From UBA5070 sp035352895 (GTDB taxonomy: Bacteria; Fibrobacterota; Fibrobacteria; UBA5070), in assembly GCA_035352895.1 (NCBI GenBank), contig DAOPYN010000015.1:3895-67894 (forward strand): a stretch of 64,000 nucleotides of DNA, read 5' to 3'. Below the pieces are notes generated by a model that saw only the letters and a list, made by a program, of their open reading frames with translations, was not told where the DNA came from and ran no database searches. Both the position numbers and the translations under genes were made by a program. Position 1 is the first letter of the stretch; the number at the start of each line of letters is the position of its first letter. Positions 8,649 to 17,703 of the stretch are shown in pieces.

Positions 8649-9487
8649 GGCTTGGGAGGCAGCAAGGTGACCTTGGCCCACGACATGGTGATCTTCTCCT
8701 GCCGAAAGAGCGATCCCAGCGCCCTCTTGAACTGCTTCTTGCTCATCCCGAAGGCATCGCGGATGTCCTCGGGGGGGCTCTGGTCGGTGAGCTCCATGGA
8801 CCCGCCGTGCTCGCGGAGGTAGGTCAGGATCTGTTCGGCTCCCTCGTCGATGGCCAGGACACCCCGGGGCTGCAGGGCCAGATCGATCTTCCCGTCGTCG
8901 CGGATGTTGCGGATCCATCCGCGGCACCGGTCGCCCTTGCGCAGGGGGCGGAACACATCGGTGTGGTAGAGCATCCCCTGGTAGCGCTGGTCGATCAGGG
9001 CCACGTACCCCAGATCCATCCGGTATAGGATCAGGAGGGATACTTCCTGGTTGGGCTCGAAGGCATCGGGGCTCTTGTCCAGGAACTGCTGGAGCTTGGT
9101 GCTGCCCGCCAGACGTCCGGTCCGATCGTCCACGTAGATGCGCACCACGTACCATTCGCCGGGCACCAACCGCACCTTCTGCTCGCGGAAGGGCACGAAC
9201 AACTCGCGTGCGAGCCCCCAGTCCACGAAGCTCCCCACCTCGGTGGTGGCCGTGCAGCGCAGGAGGACGAAATCCCCGACCTCGCCGCGCGGGTGGGAGG
9301 TGGTGGCGATGATCCGTTCCTCGGAATCGAAGTAGACGAACACCTCGAGCTCGTGGCCGATTTCCGTCCCGCGCGGGACGGAATTGCCCGGAAGCAGGAT
9401 CTTCCCGTGTTCCTGGCCGTCCAGGTACACCCCGAAGTCGGTGATCGAGACCACCGTGAGCGTGCTGTATCTGCCGATGGGTACCAA
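8645..9487 (-). CDS. cvfB: CvfB family S1 RNA-binding protein
   Basis: A 280-residue protein matching the CvfB/YitL family: three or so S1-like beta-barrel modules, such as the N-terminal VVSITDFGVYLDG and the third at GYVALIDQRYQGMLYHTDVF, followed by a C-terminal winged helix (PPEDIRDAFGMSKKQFKRALG). Characterised members bind RNA and affect virulence gene expression in staphylococci; their role here is unknown. The start is a TTG at 9487 with GAGG 6 nt before it; no ATG lies nearby in frame. It sits 48 nt after ribB and overlaps tapT, so the three are likely co-transcribed. Confidence 0.88.
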   Translation of the reverse strand: MVPIGRYSTLTVVSITDFGVYLDGQEHGKILLPGNSVPRGTEIGHELEVFVYFDSEERIIATTSHPRGEVGDFVLLRCTATTEVGSFVDWGLARELFVPFREQKVRLVPGEWYVVRIYVDDRTGRLAGSTKLQQFLDKSPDAFEPNQEVSLLILYRMDLGYVALIDQRYQGMLYHTDVFRPLRKGDRCRGWIRNIRDDGKIDLALQPRGVLAIDEGAEQILTYLREHGGSMELTDQSPPEDIRDAFGMSKKQFKRALGSLFRQEKITMSWAKVTLLPPKP

Positions 9488-9535
9488 GGTTCGCCTCAGG
9501 ATGTGGTTCGCATGGATGGTGCCGGGTCCGCGGGA

Positions 9536-10705
9536 TCAGGCCAGAAGCTGCTGGAATCGCTCCAGGAAATCGCCGATCCCATCCGTCGCCCGCGTGGTGT
9601 ACGGCTCGAACCCTTCCACGGAGAGACCGTAGCCGTGCAATCCGGTGATCTTGCGGGGGCGGTTGGTCAGGAGACGGAGACGGCGCACGCCCAACTGCGA
9701 CAGGATCTGCGCACCGATGCCGAAGGTCTGGTTGTCGGGAACGAGGCCTCCGGACTCGGACTCCACCGCGATGGGAGGAAGTCCCGGGACGTTGCCTCCC
9801 GGGCCGGGCAGGGTCTGCAGAAGCAGGAACACGCCTCCCGCCTGGCTCACCCGGTCCAGGGCGGCGTGGATCTGCATGAGCTCCCCCACCGCCGACCCCA
9901 GTCCCCATCCGGCCTGGGATTCGGCCTGGACGCGGACGGGAACCTCCGAGAGGGAATCCACCGCCCCGGCCACCACGGCCACATGGCGGTACCCGCGCAC
10001 ACCGTCGCGCCAACGGGAAACCCGCAGGTCGCGCCCTTCCCAGTGGACGGTCTCCTCGGATTCCATCTTCACCAGGATCTCGGTGCGACGCCGGTATTCG
10101 ATCAGATCGGCGGTGGAGCAGATGGGCAGGCCGAACCGGTCCGCGTAGGTGCGCAACTCGGCCAGACGCATCATGGTGCCGTCGTCGGCCATGATCTCGC
10201 AGATCACCCCCGCGGGAGCACGCCGGGCGATGCGGGCCAGGTCCACCGAGGCTTCCGTCTGCCCGGCGCGCACCAGCACGCCGCCATCGCGTGCCACCAG
10301 CGGGAACATGTGACCCGGAACCACCAGGTCGTCCCAGGTGGTGGCGGGATCCACCAGGGTCCGCACCGTCTGGGAGCGATCCGCCGCGGAGATCCCCGTG
10401 GTGGTGCCCCGGCGGGCCTCCACCGACACGGTGAACGCCGTCTGCAACGGCGCGGTGTTGTGCCGGGTCATCATGGGAATCTGCAGCGCCTTCACACGGT
10501 CTTCCGTGAGGCTGCAGCAGATCAGGCCACGGCCGTGGGTGGCCATGAAGTTGATGGCATCGGGAGTGCAGGCGTCGGCGGCGATCACCAGATCGCCTTC
10601 GTTCTCGCGGTCCTCGTCGTCGACGACCACGCACATCTTCCCCTGGCGGATGGCCTCGATGGAGGCTTCGACCGGGTCCAGAAGGGATTCTCTCTGTAGG
10701 CTCAT
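9536..10705 (-). CDS. ribB: RibB (DHBP synthase) with degenerate RibA-like half
   Basis: A 389-residue protein with the RibBA layout. Residues about 8-210 form 3,4-dihydroxy-2-butanone-4-phosphate synthase, with DDEDRENEGDL, HGRGLICC and a TTTGISAADR-type motif, which makes the four-carbon riboflavin precursor. Residues about 215-389 resemble GTP cyclohydrolase II (FGIGAQIL.QLGV, LLTNRPRKITGLHGYGL) but lack the SECLTGD and CDCG segment whose cysteines bind the catalytic zinc. The second half is therefore probably inactive, as in other RibB proteins with a relic RibA tail. ATG at 10705 has a TATTAT hexamer 8 nt upstream and no Shine-Dalgarno, suggesting a leaderless message. Confidence 0.9.
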   Translation of the reverse strand: MSLQRESLLDPVEASIEAIRQGKMCVVVDDEDRENEGDLVIAADACTPDAINFMATHGRGLICCSLTEDRVKALQIPMMTRHNTAPLQTAFTVSVEARRGTTTGISAADRSQTVRTLVDPATTWDDLVVPGHMFPLVARDGGVLVRAGQTEASVDLARIARRAPAGVICEIMADDGTMMRLAELRTYADRFGLPICSTADLIEYRRRTEILVKMESEETVHWEGRDLRVSRWRDGVRGYRHVAVVAGAVDSLSEVPVRVQAESQAGWGLGSAVGELMQIHAALDRVSQAGGVFLLLQTLPGPGGNVPGLPPIAVESESGGLVPDNQTFGIGAQILSQLGVRRLRLLTNRPRKITGLHGYGLSVEGFEPYTTRATDGIGDFLERFQQLLA

Positions 10706-10759
10706 GGTGGCGAATAATACGTCCGGACCGCGGGGGATTGCTACATCGTTCGCCTCGAC

Positions 10760-12094
10760 ATGGAAAACAGACCCATCCAGATCATCGGAGGCGGCCTGGC
10801 CGGTTGCGAAGCCGCCCTCACGCTCGCCAAGCACGGCCACCAGGTGGAACTCTGGGAGATGCGTCCCTCCGTGCCCACTCCCGCGCATTCCACCGACCGG
10901 CTGGCCGAGCTGGTCTGCTCCAACAGCTTCAAGGGTCTGGGACTGGCTTCGGCCCACGGCCTGGCCAAGGAAGAATTGTCCATCCTGGGCTCCAGCCTCC
11001 TTCCCCTGGCGTTCCAGGCCCGGGTCCCGGCCGGCGAATCGCTGGCCATCGACCGCGATCGCTTTTCCCATCTGGTGGAATCCGCGCTGGAGGCGATGCC
11101 CAACGTGACCATCCGACGCGAAGAAGCCACCTCCATCGATCCCGACCGCTGGACCCTGGTGGCCGCCGGCCCCTTGGCTTCCGATGCCATCCATGCACGG
11201 CTCGCCGAGCTGGTGGGTGGCTCGCGGATGTCGTTCTTCGACGCCATCGCTCCCATCGTGGCCGCCGATTCCCTGGACTGGGACCAATGCTGGAAGGCAA
11301 ACCGCTGGGACAAGGGAGACGGCGCCGATTTCATCAACTGCCCGCTGGACCGGCCCACCTACGAGGCCTTCGTGGCGGGTCTGGTGGAAGCCGATCGCGT
11401 GGAGCCCAAGCCGTTCGAGCCCAAGGAACTGTTCGAAGGCTGCCTGCCCATCGAGGAAATGGCCCGTCGTGGCCTGGAAACCCTCCGCCACGGCCCCATG
11501 CGCCCCATCGGCCTGGACAATCCCAAGACCGGACGCCGCCCCTGGGCGGCCCTCCAGCTGCGCGCCGAAAACGATGCGGGGACCCTCTACAACCTGGTGG
11601 GATGCCAGACCCGGCTGAAGTGGCCCGAGCAGAAACGACTGTTCTCCATGATCCCGGCGCTTGCCAACGCCGAATTCGTCCGGCTGGGATCCATGCACCG
11701 CAATTCGTTCGTGGAAAGTCCGGCGGTGCTTGCGCGGGATTTCTCGCTCGGCGCGCATCCGAACGTGTTCCTGGCCGGCCAGATCACCGGTGCGGAAGGC
11801 TATACGGAGGCCTTGGCCACCGGATGGTACGCCGCCACCCAGATGCACCACCGCATCCGGTCGGGAACGCCCAGGCCACTTCCCGACCAGACGGCGCTGG
11901 GGAGCCTGGTGCGGTTCTTGACCACCCCACGTGGCCCCGAGGCTCCGGGTTTCCAGCCCATGAACATGAATTTCGGGCTCCTGCCCGAACCGACCTTTCC
12001 CCAAGGCTCCCGCAAGAAGGACAAGGGGCTGCGCAAGTCCCTCCAGGCCCAGGCCGCCTTGGTGGCGGCGCAGGAGTGGGTGGCCGGAGCCTAG
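10760..12094 (+). CDS. trmFO: TrmFO, folate-dependent tRNA m5U54 methyltransferase
   Basis: A 444-residue FAD protein that makes ribothymidine at position 54 of tRNA using methylene-tetrahydrofolate. The N-terminal dinucleotide fold IIGGGLAGCEAAL is the TrmFO (Gid) signature. Other family segments are ELVCSNSFKG, FFDAIAPIV and, near the C-terminus, GAEGYTEALATG and PMNMNFGLLP. Length is normal. The ATG lies 54 nt from the divergent ribB start. TACATC lies 12 nt before the ATG and no Shine-Dalgarno is visible. Confidence 0.95.
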   Translation: MENRPIQIIGGGLAGCEAALTLAKHGHQVELWEMRPSVPTPAHSTDRLAELVCSNSFKGLGLASAHGLAKEELSILGSSLLPLAFQARVPAGESLAIDRDRFSHLVESALEAMPNVTIRREEATSIDPDRWTLVAAGPLASDAIHARLAELVGGSRMSFFDAIAPIVAADSLDWDQCWKANRWDKGDGADFINCPLDRPTYEAFVAGLVEADRVEPKPFEPKELFEGCLPIEEMARRGLETLRHGPMRPIGLDNPKTGRRPWAALQLRAENDAGTLYNLVGCQTRLKWPEQKRLFSMIPALANAEFVRLGSMHRNSFVESPAVLARDFSLGAHPNVFLAGQITGAEGYTEALATGWYAATQMHHRIRSGTPRPLPDQTALGSLVRFLTTPRGPEAPGFQPMNMNFGLLPEPTFPQGSRKKDKGLRKSLQAQAALVAAQEWVAGA

Positions 12095-12106
12095 CAGGCT
12101 GCGCGA

Positions 12107-12498
12107 GACGGACCTTCTGCCCTTTCTCAACAGAACCAGCGCGCTCCACCCGACCAGCGAAGCGGCGTCGGGGAACCGGCAACCAAATGCCGCCCCACGG
12201 CGAGCGAAGCAATGCCGTGAATTGGCAATCGAATGCAGTGAATGCTATTGCCGAATTGTGGGGTCCAGGGGGCGAGGTTCATCGCAGGCCGTGGGCCAGG
12301 CCCCTCCGGCCTGCGCCGGAGGGGGTGAACACCCGCATCGCAGCGAAGCTGCGCAAAGCCCCACGGCCGGAGAGTCCGAGCCCCCTGGTGCCCGGGATTG
12401 CAAAGGGCCGTGGCAGTACGGTCCTTTGCCCCGAGGAGGTACAGGAGGAGCGGGAAGCGTCCTTCTGTAAAGGAGCACAGGACGCAAGTCCTTAGAAA
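12107..12498. repeat. Mosaic intergenic repeat R1
   Basis: This fills the gap between trmFO and the ATPase gene; no gene is seen in it. Its right part (about 12395-12498), read as reverse complement, matches 60868-61060: TTTACAGAAGG.CGCTTCCCGC, then CGGGGCAAAGGACCG and GGCCCTTTGCAATCCCG. Its left part (about 12129-12256), also reversed, matches 61203-61330 with GGCATTT(G)GTTGCC, GCTTCGCTGGTCGGGTG and ATTGCCAATT.ACGGCAT. The modules are the same but their spacing and order differ, so this is a dispersed, reshuffled repeat family rather than one simple copy. Confidence 0.75.
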
Positions 12499-12541
12499 GA
12501 GAAAAGCCCCGCGCAGCGAAAGCTATCCGCCCCCCTTCACC

Positions 12542-14185
12542 CTACAACCACCTCACCACCACGTCCGCGTGTTGCTCGCGGCGCAAGCGTTCTTCCCACG
12601 GCAAGGCCCTACCGGCGGGAGTGCGGTCGAAGATCACAAGCGTTTGCGTGGAGTCGCGCCCCACCTTGTCGGCGTATTGGGCAATCTGTTTCAAACCCTT
12701 CTTCAGGGTCGCTTCCCGGCCATGGCGAGGGTGTACCAGCTTGATCTCGATGATGTGCTTGCGACCTTTCCACTCGATCAGCATGTCCATCCGTTCGCGT
12801 CCCACTGCCGCCTCGCGCGTGAGCCGAGCTCCGCCGTTCAGGATCCGCTGGAAAAAAGCCATCAGCAACAACTGCGGAAACACCTCGGTGTAGTCGGCTT
12901 TCTGCTCCCAAAGGTCGCCGTTCTCCCGCCAAAAATCGGCGAATTCATCGAACAGGGCTTCCAGATCCAAGTCGCCGTCGTCCTTGGTCCAGCGGAACTC
13001 GGGGGCGGGGATGGCCAATTGCTGTCCATAGTTGAGCGTGCGGATCAGCACTTCCCGGTAGATGGGATTGGCGATGCTCGGCACGCCGTTGTCCAACGCC
13101 ACCAGTCCCAGATCCAGACATAGACGGAAATCGTCGCCATCGGCCAGGGTGGGGTCCGAATCCCCCGCCAGGATGGGCTGCACGATGCGCTTGACCTTCG
13201 GGTCGCGCAGCCGCTCGGCGAGACTGTCGATGTGTACGGCGCGGCTCTTGATCAGCTCTTCCTTTGCGGCCTCGATGTGGTCGGCGGTGATTGCGGAACC
13301 GTCCGTCACCAGCCTGGTGACGCACAGATCCGCCAGGGTATTCACCAACCAGGGCTGTCCACCCGTGAGGCGAAACACCTCGGAGATCGACTCGTCCGTG
13401 AAGACTTGGCCCGTTGCCGTCGTGTGTTGGGAAAGCAACTCGCGGACTTCACCTTCCGTGAAATTCCGCAAGGTGTAGGAATCCTTCTTGATGTTGAACC
13501 AGTCCATCCAGGACTGGTTCCCTTCGGGCTGCGGCTTCGCCACAGCTCCACCTCCGGCATCCCTGCCTTCGGTGGTGAAGGGACTTCCCGGGTTCACCGC
13601 CACCCCATCCTTGCTGTGGACCAGGTAGTCCTTGAGGTCGCGCATCCCCACCAGCGCCACCGAGGTGGGGAATTTTCCCACTCCCCGCGAAGCGAAGCCC
13701 CCGCGCAACTGGCGCAGAAAGCTGATGAGGGTCTGGCCAGAAAGGGTATCCACTTCGTCGAAAAGGATCACAAGGGGCTTTGGGGCGCACAGCTCCGACC
13801 ATTGTTTGACAGTCGACGTCAGGATGCTGCCTGGATCATCACCGGCCCTGGGCGCATCCGGTACAGGGACCCCGAAGTCGCCCGCGTACTGCCGGATGGC
13901 GGTGCAGATGGCGGGCATCGACATCTCGACCTCTTCCATCCCCTGGCAGCGCTCCACACTCACGTAGCAGGCCACCACCTGTTCGGAGGCGTTCAGCGAC
14001 CGCATCCACGACATCAGAAAGCTTGTTTTGCCGGTCTGGCGCGGCGCATGGAGCACCCAGTACAACTCTTCGTCGATCAGGCGCTGCAGGTCGCGACTGG
14101 GTAGCCGCGCCTCGGGAGCCAGCATGTAATGCATCTCGGGACGGCACGGGCCAGTGGTATTGAACGACTTCGAACGAGCTACCAT
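12542..14185 (-). CDS. AAA-like ATPase with C-terminal PD-(D/E)XK-like domain
   Basis: A 547-residue ATP-binding protein. The Walker A motif is APRQTGKTS near residue 50, and the Walker B-like strand is PLVILFDEVD, followed by an ATPase sensor region. Residues about 270-340 look like a winged helix (GEVRELLSQHTTATG, LTGGQPWLVNTLADL). The C-terminus holds RMDMLIEWKGRKHIIEIKLV, which fits the D...EXK core of a restriction-endonuclease-like fold. Such ATPases are common in mobile or accessory loci but their biochemical role is largely unknown. The ATG at 14185 follows TAGATT by 6 nt with no Shine-Dalgarno. Mosaic repeat R1 lies just downstream, and a similar repeat flanks the other ATPase gene at 61428. 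Confidence 0.75.
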   Translation of the reverse strand: MVARSKSFNTTGPCRPEMHYMLAPEARLPSRDLQRLIDEELYWVLHAPRQTGKTSFLMSWMRSLNASEQVVACYVSVERCQGMEEVEMSMPAICTAIRQYAGDFGVPVPDAPRAGDDPGSILTSTVKQWSELCAPKPLVILFDEVDTLSGQTLISFLRQLRGGFASRGVGKFPTSVALVGMRDLKDYLVHSKDGVAVNPGSPFTTEGRDAGGGAVAKPQPEGNQSWMDWFNIKKDSYTLRNFTEGEVRELLSQHTTATGQVFTDESISEVFRLTGGQPWLVNTLADLCVTRLVTDGSAITADHIEAAKEELIKSRAVHIDSLAERLRDPKVKRIVQPILAGDSDPTLADGDDFRLCLDLGLVALDNGVPSIANPIYREVLIRTLNYGQQLAIPAPEFRWTKDDGDLDLEALFDEFADFWRENGDLWEQKADYTEVFPQLLLMAFFQRILNGGARLTREAAVGRERMDMLIEWKGRKHIIEIKLVHPRHGREATLKKGLKQIAQYADKVGRDSTQTLVIFDRTPAGRALPWEERLRREQHADVVVRWL

Positions 14186-14249
14186 GGTCCCAATCTAGGT
14201 TCTGAGAGGGCTTGGATCCGATAGCCCGGTGGACCCCAAGCGAGGGTCC

Positions 14250-14369
14250 CTATGCCCCCTGCAAAACCCCAAACGGCTTCTTGAGACTCTCGATTCCCGT
14301 ACGTCCCAGCTTCTTCCACTCCTTGAGGGTGTCTTGGCGAATGTAGAGGTAACGGATGAAATTCTCGAA
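14250..14369 (-). pseudogene. Possible 3' remnant of a gene
   Basis: A stretch of about 39 codons reads ENFIRYLYIRQDTLKEW... and ends at a stop at 14250, but a stop codon lies immediately upstream in frame and no start is available. The basic, helical composition resembles a DNA-binding tail, for instance of a transposase or small regulator, but the family cannot be named. It lies between the kinase gene and the ATPase gene and may be debris from an earlier insertion. Confidence 0.3.
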
Positions 14370-14434
14370 TCAAACCCCAAGACACTCTTGACGCCACCGA
14401 AATTCTGAACGCCTCGGATCCCCCGCGCGGAATC

Positions 14435-16615
14435 CTAGGTCGGAAGCCGCTTCCAGACCTCGATGGCCGCTTCCAGATCCGGAAAGCGGTCGGAGGCTTG
14501 CTTGGCCATCAATCGCTCCACGCAGACCACCGCTTCGTGGGGAACGTCGTGTCCGGCGATGGACCCCAGGGGCACCGGAGGATGCATCAGGATCTGGAGC
14601 ATGATCTGGCGGACCTCTTCGCCCTCGAAGGGGCGACGACGCGAGATCATCTCGTAGAAGAGCACACCCAGCGCGTATTGGTCGGAATGGGCGTCGCCCT
14701 TCTTGCCGTCGATGAGTTCGGGCGCCATGTAGTACGGCGTCCCCAGGATCTGTCCCTCCTGGGTGAGCGAACTGTCCGAATGGAGAGCCAATCCGAAGTC
14801 GGTCAATTTCACGCGCCGTCCCTGATCGACCGCCATCACGTTGGCCGGCTTGATGTCCCGGTGCACCACTCCACGCGTGTGGGCGTAGGAGAGCGCCTCC
14901 AACAGCTGCAACCCCCAGGCGCGGACGGCCTTCCATGGCAGGCGATGTTCCTGCAGGAGCTTGTCCAGGCTCGGACCGTCCAGAAGTTCCATGGCGATGA
15001 AGGAGCAGCCCTGCCACTCGCCGTACTCGAAGATGGTGACGATGGAAGGGTGGTTGAGCTGCGCGATGGCCTTCGCCTCGCGTTGGAACCGGCTCAGGTT
15101 CTCGTCCATGTGCTCGCCCAGGCGGCGCACGGCGGAAAGGACCTTGATGGCCACATGGCGTTCCAGGGACCGGTCGAAGCCCTTCTGGACCACCCCCATG
15201 GCGCCCCGTCCAAGCTCGCCGACGATTTCGTAGCGCCCGATCCGAACCACTCCGTCGATGTCCGGTCGGGCCGGATCCGTCACGGGCAACCCGCTGGAGG
15301 AGATCGCCGCGGTGGCCTGTCCGGCGATGCTGGCCGGAGAGAGCATGGTGGGAGGCGAGACCACGGGATCCGGACGGAACAGCCGCACACCGGCGATCGC
15401 GAACACCAAGCCCAGGAGGGGAAGATCGACCGCCGACTGGACCGAAGCCGCCCGATCGAGGATCACCTGCACCAGGAACACCGCAGGCACCGCGCTTCCG
15501 AGGATTCCCCAGAAACGGCCGTCGGCACCGAACCTGCGGATGTAGGCCCAGCTGCCTCCCGCCAGGAACAACGAAAGACCAAGCTCCCACAGACGCATCC
15601 ATGGGGTGGTGCGCGGCACGCGGTTGGAAAGGATGTTGTCCACCACCACCGCCCAGAGCTCCACTCCGGGGTATCGCGGGATCAGAGGGGTGCGGACGAA
15701 ATCCCCCGCTTCCGGATTGATGCCGCTGGTGGAGGTGACTCCGATCAGGACGATCCTGCCCTTGACCATCTCGGCGTACTTGGTGGGGTTTTCCAGGAGG
15801 TCGCCCGCGGGAATGGTGGGAACGGCGGGGCTCTGTCCCATGTAGCGGATGTAGACCGACCCGTTGTCGTCGATGGGGATCTCGGTGCGCAGGACCTGGA
15901 TCCGCTGGGGTTCCAGGCTGACGTCGCCCAGGGTGGCGTCGCCGTAGGCGGCCACCAGCGCCACGGCGAAGGAAGGGACGTATTCCCCGCCCAGGCGCAT
16001 CGCGTGGATCATGGACCGACAGATTCCGTCTTCGTGGTCGGAAAGGTTGTTGATGAAGCCGGACGGACCCGAATGGATCTGGTACATCGAGTCGGAATGC
16101 ACCACCCTCAGGGCACCGGGCATGCTGGAGCGCTCCAGGCCGGGCTTGTCCAGCAGAAGCTGGAAAGTGGAGGTGGCCAGATATCCGGGCAGGGGTTCGG
16201 GCGGAGTGGAATCCACCGCGTCGTCCCCCACTAGCTGAAAGGGAAGGATCACCTTAAGGCCGGTGCGTCCCAGGTCCTGCAAGGTCCGGACGAAGGCGGT
16301 GTCGCCAGGCGAACCCACCTGGCGGCGCGGGAAGTAGCCATCGAACCCGATCACCTTGGGTTCCAGGTCGGCGACGGTCCGGAACAGGGCCGAGGTGGAG
16401 GCCCGATCCCAGGGCCAGGGTCCCATCTTGGCGATGATCTCGTCGTCGATCGCCACGACGACGACCTTGCCGGTGGCTGAAAGTGCCGGTGCCTTGCGGG
16501 AAAGCGCATCCTGCCACGTACGATTGATGTCCCGCAACGGGCGGACGGCCACCACAAGCAAAACCAGGCAGGCGAGCCCTCCCAGGAGGATCCTCGCCTT
16601 GGACAGCAGGCTCAT
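14435..16615 (-). CDS. CHASE2-domain transmembrane Ser/Thr protein kinase
   Basis: A 726-residue membrane receptor kinase. An N-terminal anchor (about residues 7-25) precedes an extracytoplasmic CHASE2 sensor (about 45-325, with VVVVAIDDEIIAKMG and FDGYFPRR). Two or three membrane helices follow (about 335-415). The cytoplasmic protein kinase domain runs from about 459 to 722: glycine loop GELGRGAMG, Lys491 in AIKVL, Asp587 in HRDIKPAN, Asp606 in DFG, and APE. All Hanks-type catalytic residues are present. It starts 7 nt after the LysM/FecR gene, so the two form an operon. The ligand and the kinase targets are unknown. Confidence 0.93.
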   Translation of the reverse strand: MSLLSKARILLGGLACLVLLVVAVRPLRDINRTWQDALSRKAPALSATGKVVVVAIDDEIIAKMGPWPWDRASTSALFRTVADLEPKVIGFDGYFPRRQVGSPGDTAFVRTLQDLGRTGLKVILPFQLVGDDAVDSTPPEPLPGYLATSTFQLLLDKPGLERSSMPGALRVVHSDSMYQIHSGPSGFINNLSDHEDGICRSMIHAMRLGGEYVPSFAVALVAAYGDATLGDVSLEPQRIQVLRTEIPIDDNGSVYIRYMGQSPAVPTIPAGDLLENPTKYAEMVKGRIVLIGVTSTSGINPEAGDFVRTPLIPRYPGVELWAVVVDNILSNRVPRTTPWMRLWELGLSLFLAGGSWAYIRRFGADGRFWGILGSAVPAVFLVQVILDRAASVQSAVDLPLLGLVFAIAGVRLFRPDPVVSPPTMLSPASIAGQATAAISSSGLPVTDPARPDIDGVVRIGRYEIVGELGRGAMGVVQKGFDRSLERHVAIKVLSAVRRLGEHMDENLSRFQREAKAIAQLNHPSIVTIFEYGEWQGCSFIAMELLDGPSLDKLLQEHRLPWKAVRAWGLQLLEALSYAHTRGVVHRDIKPANVMAVDQGRRVKLTDFGLALHSDSSLTQEGQILGTPYYMAPELIDGKKGDAHSDQYALGVLFYEMISRRRPFEGEEVRQIMLQILMHPPVPLGSIAGHDVPHEAVVCVERLMAKQASDRFPDLEAAIEVWKRLPT

Positions 16616-16622
16616 GTTCGCG

Positions 16623-17570
16623 TCAATCGCAGAGACAATCGCGTTCCTGGTTCAGTTTCACCCATTCGGAATTGGGATCCACGGTGAACGGAGCGGGAGC
16701 ACCGGCAATTCCGGCGCTGGAAACCTCGAGCTTCTGGCCATCCTTCAGGACCTGCACCCATTCGGCCACGGTGACTTCCTTGGGACCGGCCACCTTCTTG
16801 GGAGCCCAGCCCTTCTTGGGAGCCGGAGCCGGAGCACCACCGGAAACCCCCACTTCGCCCTGGTACACCGCCACCACGGCGGCGGAATCGTCCTTGACCT
16901 CGTTCTCGAAGACGGTGCCGTGGACACCAGCGACCGCCTTGGGCATCTGGACCTGGTAGCGGACCAGGCTGCCAGCCCATTTCTGGACCTTGGTCCAGGT
17001 CTTGCCACGGGCGAGGAAGAAGGTGGTCACCAGACCCCTGGCATCCTTGTCGGTGGTCTTGGTCGGCTCCTGGATGGCCGTCAGACGCACCTCGGTGCCG
17101 GAAGCAAGGCGGAGGATGCTCTGGTTGTCGATGATCAATTCGGCGAATCCGTCGGTGAGGGTGACCACGGTGTCGCCGGTGGCGAGGAACCGATTGGCCT
17201 GGAGAGGTTCGCGCTTGCCCTTGAACCTGCGGATCTCGCCGGAACCCTGGACCATGGTGACCACGGCCTTGCGGCTGGCCAACTGGACCCGACGCGCGGG
17301 TTCCTTTTCCGCCACCACCGGGGCCTTGGCCTCCTTGCGCAGCTTGATCACCTGCCCCACCTGGATCTTGTCCAGGTCCTGGATCTGGGGATTGTCCTTG
17401 CGGAGCACCCCGGCGATGGAATCGTTGAAGGCACCGTACTTGATGAAGGCGATGTAGCTGACCGTCTGCCCGCGGCGCACCACGTAGTCTTCCAGGTTCT
17501 GCGGTTCCACGGCCAGCGCAAGGCCTCCCAGACCAAGCAAGGTCAGGAGAGAAAGGCGCGAGGGTTTCAT
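16623..17570 (-). CDS. Exported LysM and FecR domain protein
   Basis: A 315-residue secreted or periplasmic protein. A signal peptide (MKPSRLSLLTLLGLGGLALA) is followed by a LysM peptidoglycan-binding module (about residues 28-80: YVVRRGQTVSYIAF...IQVGQVIKL). A FecR-like domain follows (about 95-245), with GSGEIRRF, TGDTVVTLTDGFAELII and AGVHGTVFE. A Pro/Ala/Lys linker near 250 leads to a short tail. FecR domains in such proteins are thought to sense or scaffold in the periplasm. AGGAG lies 6 nt before the ATG. It is transcribed with the CHASE2 kinase, which suggests a wall-linked ligand or adaptor feeding that kinase; this is an inference. Confidence 0.85.
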   Translation of the reverse strand: MKPSRLSLLTLLGLGGLALAVEPQNLEDYVVRRGQTVSYIAFIKYGAFNDSIAGVLRKDNPQIQDLDKIQVGQVIKLRKEAKAPVVAEKEPARRVQLASRKAVVTMVQGSGEIRRFKGKREPLQANRFLATGDTVVTLTDGFAELIIDNQSILRLASGTEVRLTAIQEPTKTTDKDARGLVTTFFLARGKTWTKVQKWAGSLVRYQVQMPKAVAGVHGTVFENEVKDDSAAVVAVYQGEVGVSGGAPAPAPKKGWAPKKVAGPKEVTVAEWVQVLKDGQKLEVSSAGIAGAPAPFTVDPNSEWVKLNQERDCLCD

Positions 17571-17703
17571 GGGATCTCCTTCCATTTCGGTCAAACCGGA
17601 CGGTTCCTCCATCCGGTGGAGACCGACCTCGGGAATATGGTAACACCAACTGCATGGTGCAAGCCCCGCCCAACCGATCGAGAACGAGTACTTTTGCAGG
17701 ACT

